In this document: positions 7,761-13,475 of the stretch, piece after piece | Numbering within the stretch: the stretch's first letter is position 1 | Layout: every line of letters starts with the position of its first letter | NCBI GenBank assembly: GCA_023412475.1 | Contig: JAEYNR010000068.1 | Span: 1 to 13,598, forward strand | From: Fibrobacterota bacterium | GTDB lineage: Bacteria > Fibrobacterota > Chitinivibrionia > Chitinivibrionales > Chitinispirillaceae | Direction: 5' to 3' | DNA: 13,598 bases | The notes under the pieces: model-generated | What the model was told of the DNA's origin: nothing | The model's database searches: none | What the model saw: the letters and a program-made list of their open reading frames with translations, nothing else | Translations under genes and position numbers: made by a program

Positions 7761-7800
7761 AACCGTGAGATATGCCGCAAGGAAGCCGTGTATCACGGTT
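7761..7800. promoter_or_regulatory. Inverted repeat in the xylanase leader, possible operator
   Basis: The arms aaccgtga (7761-7768) and tcacggtt (7793-7800) are perfect 8-bp complements separated by 24 bases. The near arm is 30 bases upstream of the xylanase start codon. The half-site spacing (32 bp centre to centre, about three helical turns) fits a dimeric regulator binding one face of the DNA, or an mRNA leader hairpin. No regulator gene is adjacent, so the role is inference. Confidence 0.4.
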
Positions 7801-7806
7801 ATAGAT

Positions 7807-7844
7807 AATGTCGCCCTTTAAGGGTCTAAAGCTAACGAGCTTTA
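7807..7844 (+). repeat. Dispersed palindromic repeat, copy 1
   Basis: It begins aatgtcgccctttaagggtc and continues with taaagc. The core gccctttaagggt is nearly palindromic, and a second hairpin follows with arms aaagct (7828-7833) and agcttt (7838-7843). The opening 25 bases match the copy at 8222 in the same orientation, and the core matches the reverse-oriented copy at 1394. Confidence 0.65.
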
Positions 7845-7979
7845 TTGGCCATTGTCTCGGGCAGGAATAGCTTATTAATTATTGATAATATATTAACACT
7901 ACCAATAAAAAACCATTTAATGTTGAAACAATGGATGAAAAGTTGGTTATAATAATGAAGGCCCTACAGGACACGGAAA

Positions 7980-8064
7980 GAAAATTCGAAATCCGAAATT
8001 CGAAATCCGAAACAGGAAGAAGAGAGGAAAAAAAATCCAAATTCCAAAATGCTAAATTCTAAAG
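7980..8064. repeat. Simple repeat patch, 'gaaatccgaaat' family
   Basis: The stretch starts with gaaaattcgaaatccgaaat and decays through cgaaatccgaaacaggaaga into aaaaaatccaaattccaaaa. It is the longest of the patches of this family in the window. Confidence 0.7.
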
Positions 8065-8073
8065 AGAGGGTAC

Positions 8074-8123
8074 TTGCCCCAGAGATGATTTTTTAAGGCG
8101 TCAAAAAAACATCTCTGGGGCAA
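8074..8123. repeat. Strong hairpin with perfect 14-bp stem (ttgccccagagatg/catctctggggcaa)
   Basis: The arms at 8074-8087 and 8110-8123 are perfect complements. The inner T-run (8089-8094) and A-run (8103-8109) can extend pairing to about 20 bp, leaving the loop aaggcgtc. Neither strand has a T-run right after the stem, so it is not a textbook terminator. It lies about 240 bases beyond the AlkD-like stop and about 340 bases before the xylanase start. It could be a structured small RNA, a mobile palindromic element or a processing site. Confidence 0.6.
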
Positions 8124-8221
8124 TAGGAGTTTCAAAGCAGCTAAAATCTTTCCAAACTGGCCTTCCTGCCATTTCCCTGTTCCCGATTTCGTGTGTCCGT
8201 AAGTTGCCCGCAATCCTGCAT

Positions 8222-8280
8222 AATGTCGCCCTTCAAGGGCTAAAGCAAAAAGCTTCTTTTGCTAATACCTGGCAAAAAAG
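8222..8280 (+). repeat. Dispersed palindromic repeat, copy 2
   Basis: It begins aatgtcgcccttcaagggct and continues with aaagc, matching copy 1 at 7807 over 25 bases with one substitution and one indel. It has its own second hairpin (aaagc...gcttt and gctaat region) further along. It is non-coding. Confidence 0.65.
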
Positions 8281-8296
8281 CCGGGCTGTCGCATCT

Positions 8297-8350
8297 TATT
8301 TCCCGTTCCCGTTCTTGTTTCCTGTTTCTGCTCTTGTTTCTTGTTTTCAA
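8297..8350. repeat. Pyrimidine-rich simple repeat
   Basis: Motifs such as ttcccgttcccgttcttg and ttcctgtttctgctcttg repeat degenerately up to the 3' end of the AlkD-like gene. On the minus strand they read as gaaacaggaaacaag, close to the decayed part of the 7980 patch, so this is probably the same family. Confidence 0.5.
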
Positions 8351-8360
8351 ATCTGCTGCT

Positions 8361-9068
8361 CTATTTAACCCTATATTGAACTAACATCTCCTTATCTTCT
8401 TTCGAAACACGATAACTGTCACGACACTTACTTATCCCTTTGTTGATAGTAAATTTATTCAGTTTATGGCTCTTTAAAAAATCGATAGTCTGCTCTCTTC
8501 TCTTTATAAAGCATTCACAAAACAGCCAGGCATTCATCATGTTGACATAGTAATGAGTTTCGTCATAGAAGCTGTTCATTATCTTATAAATCTTATCGAT
8601 ATACTTATCAATGCCGATCAGTTTGAATAAAATGTTCAAGCCTACCCGTCTGACAAAAGGCTTGTCGTTTTTTACATATTCCAAAGCAAGGTTGTAAAAC
8701 TGTTTCTCATTACCAGTCATATTAAAGGATAGCAGATCACAGGATGCCCAGTTATCGATTTTGATTACATATTTATCGAGATAATTTTTCATTACTTCAA
8801 AATCTTTTGTGCTGGAAATCAGCAGGCCGGAGATAGCCAGACTCTCATAGTAATCATCAAGATTTAAATCTAAAAAGGAGAGATAATTACCATGACTGAT
8901 CTCTTTAACAATGCTTTTTATGACAGGTGTTTTGATTGCCAGAACCGGCATTGTAGTATTTAATAGATTTTTTGACCATTCAATTTTATCAGAATTTTTC
9001 AGTGATTCCAGATATTCGATTAATTCCCTGCCATCCTTTTTATTCCATTTTTCTTTTCTTAAATCCAT
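8361..9068 (-). CDS. AlkD-family DNA alkylation repair protein (HEAT-like repeats), 235 aa
   Basis: AlkD-type glycosylases are all-helical HEAT-repeat proteins that remove bulky or cationic alkylated purines (3-methyladenine, 7-methylguanine) without flipping the base. Residues equivalent to the Bacillus cereus AlkD site are visible: the NWASCD motif with W107 and D111 at the same four-residue spacing as the known W109/D113, an arginine pair in PFVRRVGLNIL (140-141), and W181 in YYVNMMNAWLFCE. The C-terminal NKGISKCRDSYRVS is also typical (family usually ends with a K...C.S.RVS helix). The length, 235 residues, is normal. The ATG at 9066-9068 has ggag 7 bases upstream. It has no operon partner. 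Substrate range cannot be told from sequence, since some AlkD relatives lack activity. Confidence 0.88.
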   Translation of the reverse strand: MDLRKEKWNKKDGRELIEYLESLKNSDKIEWSKNLLNTTMPVLAIKTPVIKSIVKEISHGNYLSFLDLNLDDYYESLAISGLLISSTKDFEVMKNYLDKYVIKIDNWASCDLLSFNMTGNEKQFYNLALEYVKNDKPFVRRVGLNILFKLIGIDKYIDKIYKIMNSFYDETHYYVNMMNAWLFCECFIKRREQTIDFLKSHKLNKFTINKGISKCRDSYRVSKEDKEMLVQYRVK

Positions 9069-9127
9069 AGTTTTTCTCCATGATTGTTCTGCTGTTTATT
9101 TAATAATATGATATTTGGTGTAAATAT

Positions 9128-9574
9128 TTACCTGGATAGGGTTTGCTGTCTGATGATAAAAAAAGACAGGCACGGAAGTTGAGCGGGATTTTGTCTTAAC
9201 GATCCATTAAGCATAAAAATCTTTTTTGGTGCGCAACTGACAGCGGAGTTGCACTGACGATTATAATAAATCATCTTCTGGAAATGGGGTGAAGAGGATG
9301 TTTTGGATGGATGTTTTTGCGTATTAAAGATAGCTGATGATTTGTATTCATCGGCACCGATATCGATGCCTGATCCCTGTGGCCGCAAATCATTGTCAAA
9401 ATCGAATGTCAGGCCATCCACCTTTGTGCCCTTAATAGTGCCCAGAAACAGGGAAAAGCAAACACCATCTTGTAATAGATGTTTCGATAGTCTGATAAGA
9501 ACTTGATCATAATCATCATACCTGTCATTAATTTTCGAATAAATGCTCAGCCCGAGTATCCGGAAGAGAGTATG
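9128..9574 (-). pseudogene. Decayed 3' end of a secreted parallel beta-helix protein
   Basis: The minus-strand frame is open from 9574 to a stop at 9128, with no ATG and no ribosome site; the only available start is a GTG at 9419-9421. The recognisable core is FDNDLRPQGSGIDIGADEY (about 9345-9403), the hallmark final motif of right-handed beta-helix proteins of the pectate-lyase-like/'choice-of-anchor' group ('D.DG..RPQG...DIGADEY'). After it comes a degenerate tail, KIFMLNGSLRQNPAQLP then FFIIRQQ, that resembles a C-terminal sorting module ('...NPAQLPSGVYFIIRQ') with damaged residues at CLS. The large N-terminal helix domain is missing. Full-length relatives are exported, often polysaccharide-related proteins. 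I infer a gene remnant left by deletion. Confidence 0.65.
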
Positions 9575-9683
9575 TCAGTATACAGTTTTTTAATCCGATA
9601 TTTAAAACCATCTACCCAAAATATAGTTTAAGAATGCTATTAATAATAAAGAGCCTGTCACATCGTTCTTTCAGGGGTATCAT

Positions 9684-11366
9684 ATGTTTGTCAGATTTTC
9701 GTTTCTCTGCTTTTTTACCCTTTTTTTGTTTTTTTCGCAAAGTTTCTCACAAGTAGAGTGGGAAAAATTTTATGGTGGAAGTGAATATGAGTTTGGCGAA
9801 CAACTGATAGAGCTTTCAGACCACAATCTGCTGATCTGTAGTTACACATTGTCCTATGGTGCCGGAGATGCCGATATCTGGCTTCTCAAAATAACACAAA
9901 CAGGTGATACTATCTGGACAAAAATCTATGGAGGGCCCAAATATGAATGTGCAACTGCAGCACATGAGCTCAGTGATGGAAGTTTACTTGTTGCCGGGAA
10001 TACCGAATCGTTTGTTGCCGACACGATAAACGGCGCATTCGCTATATGGTTGCTTAAACTTACTGTTGATGGTGATACGCTCTGGACAAAAACATTCCAT
10101 GGTAGCAGAACTGCGGGTGTTGACATGGTGGTCGATAAGCAGGGTAACATATTTCTTGCAGCCAACAGTGTTAAGGATGATCCGAAACAGAATTGTCAGG
10201 TTATCAAATGCCGTAGCGATGGCAGCACTGAATGGATCAAATATTATGGAGGTGAAGACAGGGAGACGTTGGAATCATTCTGTATGACTTCGGATGGATC
10301 ATTACTGCTACTTGCGACTTCGCAATCATTTTCACCAAAGACAATGTGGCTGTTTAAACTTTCTTCGGATGGTGAGATACTGTGGAATAAAACATTCGGC
10401 GGCAATTTCAGATACGGTAATGCTTCCGATATTATCGAAATGCCTGATGGAACCTATATGCTCTCCGGGTATAATGGTTCAACTACAAGCACAACGCTCT
10501 TTATTCTTAACATGAGTGCTGATGGATTCATTCACTGGCAGAAAAACTATAGTCAATTCAGCTCCAACTGGGCTCCGAGTTTCAATCTTCTATCGAGTGG
10601 TAATTTTTTTATCAGCACCATCGAGGATCCGGGAAGAGGACGTCAAGTGAGGCTTATCCGTATGAACGATACTGGAGCGGTAGTATGGACCGATGTTATG
10701 GGAGATTCCGGAGTTTTTACAATTGCAAACAGCTTTCTGGAAACCTCTGATGGTAAATTTCTCATGCTTGGTGGTACAAACCGCGAGACAAAAGCTGCCG
10801 ATGACCTCTGGCTCGTTTCACTTACTCCAGATATGTATATCAATATGGGAGGAAAATTTGAATACCATTTAGTGAATGCTCCCGACTCCAATGAATACAC
10901 CTATAATATTCTTTCTGCCCCTGCTCAGATGAAAATCAGTAGCGGAGGGACACTTGAATGGTCCCCGCAGACCTCCAGTACATCATCAGAGCTGGTTTCT
11001 GTGGCCCTGAGTTCAGGTTCAAAAAGAGATACTATCGGTTTTATTATCCATGTCAATAAAAACAGGACTGCTATCAGTGAGCACAAAAAACCTTCTAGTT
11101 TTATTGCAAAAGCCGGAGGTTCGAAGTTTTCATTCTGTATCGTCGGTCAAAACGCGATTATCTCTGCACCATTTGACCGATATACTGCAGATATATATAC
11201 CCTCAATGGTAAAAAGGTGGTTTCTTTATCAAATAGTGGTAACGGAAAACTTTACTGGAATTTTACTGATTCCCGAGGAAGCCGTGTACAACCAGGCAGA
11301 TATATGATTACCGCTGCCGGAAGCGGCTCGGATCAGATGCGTTCAACGATTACAGTTTTGCGATAG
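9684..11366 (+). CDS. Exported seven-repeat beta-propeller protein with C-terminal sorting-like domain, 560 aa
   Basis: A signal peptide (1-23, FLCFFTLFLFFSQSFSQ) precedes a propeller built from seven W-x-K-x-[Y/F]-G-G-type repeats, with tryptophans at 26, 78, 124, 174, 214, 265 and 315. Each follows a 'LLKLT.DGDTLW' strand, with about 40-52 residues per blade. The seventh repeat (WTDVMGD) is degenerate. A region at about 390-455 looks like an Ig/cadherin-type domain (YHLVNAP..., LEWSPQTS). The C-terminus (about 505-560) reads IYTLNGKKVVSLSNS, then VQPGRYMITAAGSG, resembling FlgD-Ig or type IX-like C-terminal modules used to export and anchor surface proteins. No catalytic motif is visible; the likely role is a cell-surface binding or scaffold protein. 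The ATG at 9684 has aggggt 7 bases before it. It stands alone and converges with the 11599 gene. Confidence 0.85.
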   Translation: MFVRFSFLCFFTLFLFFSQSFSQVEWEKFYGGSEYEFGEQLIELSDHNLLICSYTLSYGAGDADIWLLKITQTGDTIWTKIYGGPKYECATAAHELSDGSLLVAGNTESFVADTINGAFAIWLLKLTVDGDTLWTKTFHGSRTAGVDMVVDKQGNIFLAANSVKDDPKQNCQVIKCRSDGSTEWIKYYGGEDRETLESFCMTSDGSLLLLATSQSFSPKTMWLFKLSSDGEILWNKTFGGNFRYGNASDIIEMPDGTYMLSGYNGSTTSTTLFILNMSADGFIHWQKNYSQFSSNWAPSFNLLSSGNFFISTIEDPGRGRQVRLIRMNDTGAVVWTDVMGDSGVFTIANSFLETSDGKFLMLGGTNRETKAADDLWLVSLTPDMYINMGGKFEYHLVNAPDSNEYTYNILSAPAQMKISSGGTLEWSPQTSSTSSELVSVALSSGSKRDTIGFIIHVNKNRTAISEHKKPSSFIAKAGGSKFSFCIVGQNAIISAPFDRYTADIYTLNGKKVVSLSNSGNGKLYWNFTDSRGSRVQPGRYMITAAGSGSDQMRSTITVLR

Positions 11367-11598
11367 GTGTAGCTGGCTTAGAGTTTGACAGAAAAATTTC
11401 CACTTTATTTTTTCATTATATAATATGGTCAAAGACCGTTGCAGGGTAGAGTATAAACGGCCTCCCAAGACAGGCATTTTCTTTATTTGATAGTGTAGCT
11501 ATGGAGATGAAAAATGCCCAAACTTATTCAATTCGGGCATTTTACTTTACAAGTTAAGCTACACGATGATATCGGGCAGCTCTTTAATATTTTCACTA
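11367..11598. other. Convergent intergenic gap with repeated gtgtagct motif
   Basis: The motif gtgtagct occurs at 11367-11374 and 11493-11500, and its complement agctacac at 11558-11565. The latter two form an outer stem around the terminator hairpin. No gene is seen in the gap. Confidence 0.55.
11510..11543. terminator. Bidirectional rho-independent terminator between convergent genes
   Basis: The arms aaaatgccc (11511-11519) and gggcatttt (11535-11543) pair perfectly around a 15-base loop. A T-rich tail follows on the plus strand (ttttactttac), and ttttt follows on the minus strand. It serves the plus-strand propeller gene (stop at 11366) and the minus-strand 11599 gene. An outer 8-bp stem, gtgtagct/agctacac (11493-11500/11558-11565), encloses it. 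Confidence 0.8.
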
Positions 11599-12297
11599 TC
11601 AGGCAGTGACAGTTTCCTCCTCTTTTTTTTCTACATTTGCGGTGACAGAACCGGGGATCAGCGCCTGGAAGAGGGGAACCAGAGCTGGTTTATCTGAACG
11701 GAACACTTTTACTCCAATGGCGCTAATCATAGTAATAAGTTGCTCGAGTCTTATCTGAAGAGCGTTTTTGTCTACAGTTCCCAGTTTACGAAAAAGTTTA
11801 ACATTTTCCTGGGACTTGTCGCTGTCTATAAGCTGATCGCGCAGTGTTTCAATTTTTATCACATCCTCTTCAAGTATCCTGGCACTGTTCTGTGCCCATT
11901 CGCTGTATTTGTTATAACCTGTAATGATCATATTTGCAGCCGAGATGGTTTTGGGCTGGCTTTTAAAATGAGTTGAAATGCCAACGCCAAAAGCTTTCAG
12001 AATCTCCTGTTTAGCTCCCGGAGCAGCCTTGACCATCTCACGAATATCGATGATCTCGGTGTGAAGCTCCTGGGTAACTGCTTCTTTGCTTTTGGTGGCA
12101 CTTTTTTGCCCTTGAAGATTTCCTTTTTGTCCGGCTCTGCTTGATTCAAGATCCCTGAGCCCATTTTCCAGCTCAGCTACTTCTTCGGCTTTTATCCTGT
12201 TCTGCAACTCGGCCTGATATTGTTTTAAAAGTCCACTTGCCTGATGACCTTTCGCAGATACATCCCCGATACTCCATTTGGGACTAATCCTGCCCAT
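11599..12297 (-). CDS. Unrecognised cytoplasmic helical protein, 232 aa
   Basis: No signal peptide or membrane segment is present. The first half is charged and strongly helical (QAELQNRIKAEEVAELENG, about 25-45), followed by a K/Q/S-rich linker (RAGQKGNLQGQKSATKSKEA). A second helical part has recognisable stretches EIIDIREMVKAAPGAKQEIL, then AFGVGISTHF, SAANMIITGYNKYSEWAQN, ETLRDQLIDSDKSQENVK and finally ISAIGVKVFRSDKPALVPLF. This looks like a coiled-coil or bundle protein that could assemble with itself or a partner. I recognise no named family. The frame extends upstream to 12438, but the ATG at 12295-12297 is preferred: ggagg lies 7 bases upstream, and the extension (a cysteine/phenylalanine-rich segment) looks non-coding. 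It is a single-gene unit with no neighbour that suggests a role. Confidence 0.75.
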   Translation of the reverse strand: MGRISPKWSIGDVSAKGHQASGLLKQYQAELQNRIKAEEVAELENGLRDLESSRAGQKGNLQGQKSATKSKEAVTQELHTEIIDIREMVKAAPGAKQEILKAFGVGISTHFKSQPKTISAANMIITGYNKYSEWAQNSARILEEDVIKIETLRDQLIDSDKSQENVKLFRKLGTVDKNALQIRLEQLITMISAIGVKVFRSDKPALVPLFQALIPGSVTANVEKKEEETVTA

Positions 12298-12609
12298 AAT
12301 AGTGCCTCCATTTCTAAAAAAAAATATGTGAATTAAAAAGCAGAATCGGAACGTTTCTAATGAAGCGTTTTTTGCGCGCATCCCTTTTACACAGGCAGTA
12401 TCCTTTGTATACAACCCCCGTAAGTCGATCAGGTACAATACGATTCATCAGCAAAGAAAAGCGATTCTGATGTGATGTATAAAAATTTTAGCTATTCAAC
12501 AATCTGATCTCGAAAAAGAGTATGGAATAGTATCAAAACGGAAAAAATGCTTAATCAGAAAAAATGAGAACCAATTGAAAAAAATATCTAATCAGAACTA
12601 ATCTTTCCA

Positions 12610-12654
12610 CCTCCCATAGTACGGTGGGCAGGCCCGCCTCCCATAGTACTATGG
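12610..12654. repeat. Direct repeat cctcccatagta (x2) with a 14-bp perfect palindrome
   Basis: The 12-mer cctcccatagta occurs at 12610-12621 and 12637-12648, 27 bases apart. The second copy runs into ccatagtactatgg (12641-12654), a perfect palindrome. The GC-rich stretch between them (cggtgggcaggcccg) contrasts with the AT-rich surroundings. It looks like a dispersed intergenic element or a binding site rather than coding sequence. Confidence 0.65.
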
Positions 12655-12689
12655 TACGACGGAAGGAAGAAACGGAAATCAAGAGAAAA

Positions 12690-12755
12690 ACGCCGACGGC
12701 AAAAAACAGGTCTTAGTAAGGAAATAAAATTACGGTTGTCAGCGGCTGTCGGCGT
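12690..12755. repeat. Inverted repeat acgccgac/gtcggcgt, 66-bp element
   Basis: Perfect 8-bp GC-rich arms lie at 12690-12697 and 12748-12755, with internal related pieces (gccgacggc near 12692 and gcggctgtcggc near 12742). The enclosed 50 bases are AT-rich. The shape fits a small palindromic mobile element or a structured RNA, but there is no supporting target-site duplication that I can see. Confidence 0.5.
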
Positions 12756-13151
12756 ATAACGCAATCATTGAAGCTAATGCAAATACTATCATTAATAGTT
12801 GTAAATAAATATAGACAGAGGTTAATGTCAATAAGAAAATCAATTATGTTGGGAATTTTCATTACTTACTGACGAATCGAGCATCTATAGTCAATTCTTA
12901 CAGTGGTTTAACAACAGAAATCTCTGGGCTCCAGATCCAGTAGAATAAGGCGGCAAATTAGAGCGTAGAACTTTGTTCAACTATTATGCCGCAGGCTCTT
13001 ACCGCATCAGAAACAAGCTACCGCCACTGGACGGTAATTTGACTCAACCACAGGAACCTTTTTTTGAGGGGTTTGCAGTTTGCCAGACTACCTTCCTTGT
13101 GAAAGCATCCGGCCCCTAAGTCAGATGCTTTGGCCATTGAGGCATATACAG

Positions 13152-13360
13152 CAGCATAAAAGTGGAAAAGCAGCATGAAAGTGGAAAAGCAGCATGAAAG
13201 TGGATAAAAGCAGCATGAAAGTGGATAAAAGCAGCATGAAAGTGGATAAAAGCAGCATGAAAGTGGATAAAAACAGCATGAAAGTGGATAAAAGCAGCAT
13301 GAAAGTGGATAAAAACAGCATGAAAGTGGATAAAAACAGCACGAAAGTGGATAAAAACAG
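13152..13360 (+). repeat. Tandem array A: ten copies, eight at exactly 21 bp, core cagcatgaaagtggataa
   Basis: Copies start at 13152, 13171 (both 19 bp, with gtggaaaag), then 13190, 13211, 13232, 13253, 13274, 13295, 13316 and 13337 (all 21 bp), with a broken partial copy at 13358. The 21-bp copies are almost identical; the only variants are the last base (g or a) and one t-to-c change in the final copy. Each 21-bp copy contains gtggataa, the complement of TTATCCAC. There are no variable spacers, so it is not CRISPR. The plus strand is almost free of C and T outside the core. Confidence 0.95.
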
Positions 13361-13475
13361 TTAAAATATAGTCAGAGGTAGTATAAAAGAGGTTGGAAAT
13401 AGTTAAAAAGTTGAAAATAGTAAATGGAAACAACCAAAAGGAAAGGTAAAAGTGGATTAGAGCAAGAAAAAAGAT

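Larger units (their letters stand above)
7731..8360. other. 630-bp repeat-rich non-coding gap between the xylanase and AlkD-like genes
   Basis: No gene is visible here. It contains the xylanase leader inverted repeat, two copies of an 'aatgtcgccctt(t/c)aaggg' repeat (7807, 8222), a gaaatccgaaat patch (7980-8064), a 14-bp perfect hairpin (8074-8123) and a pyrimidine-rich patch (8297-8350). It must also hold the xylanase promoter, which I could not place with confidence. Confidence 0.7.
12298..13115. other. Non-coding stretch upstream of the 11599 gene
   Basis: About 800 bases without a supportable gene. It must contain the promoter of the minus-strand 11599 gene; ttgtatacaa, a 10-bp palindrome near 12405, is the only motif I noticed close by. 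Further right are a 14-bp palindrome (12641), an 8-bp inverted repeat (12690/12748) and a possible decayed reading frame (12835-13116). Confidence 0.55.

Noticed and set aside
7731..7796. N-terminal extension of the xylanase
   Set aside because: It would bury the signal peptide behind 22 residues and runs through the leader inverted repeat; the ATG at 7728-7730 has an ideal ribosome site.
8074..8123. Rho-independent terminator for the AlkD-like gene
   Set aside because: The hairpin is strong, but no T-run follows the stem on the minus strand and it lies about 240 bases past the stop, so I list it only as an inverted repeat.
9303..9506. Plus-strand frame opposite the beta-helix remnant
   Set aside because: The minus strand carries the recognisable RPQGSGIDIGADEY motif; the plus frame is its shadow.
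12298..12438. N-terminal extension of the 11599 gene product
   Set aside because: The 47 extra residues lack helical character, and the preferred ATG has ggagg at ideal spacing.
13116..13433. Minus-strand frame made of FIHFHAA/FIHFHAV heptapeptide repeats
   Set aside because: It is the translation of tandem array A. It relies on a TTG start without any ribosome site, and its two 19-bp copies shift the frame, so coding is unlikely.
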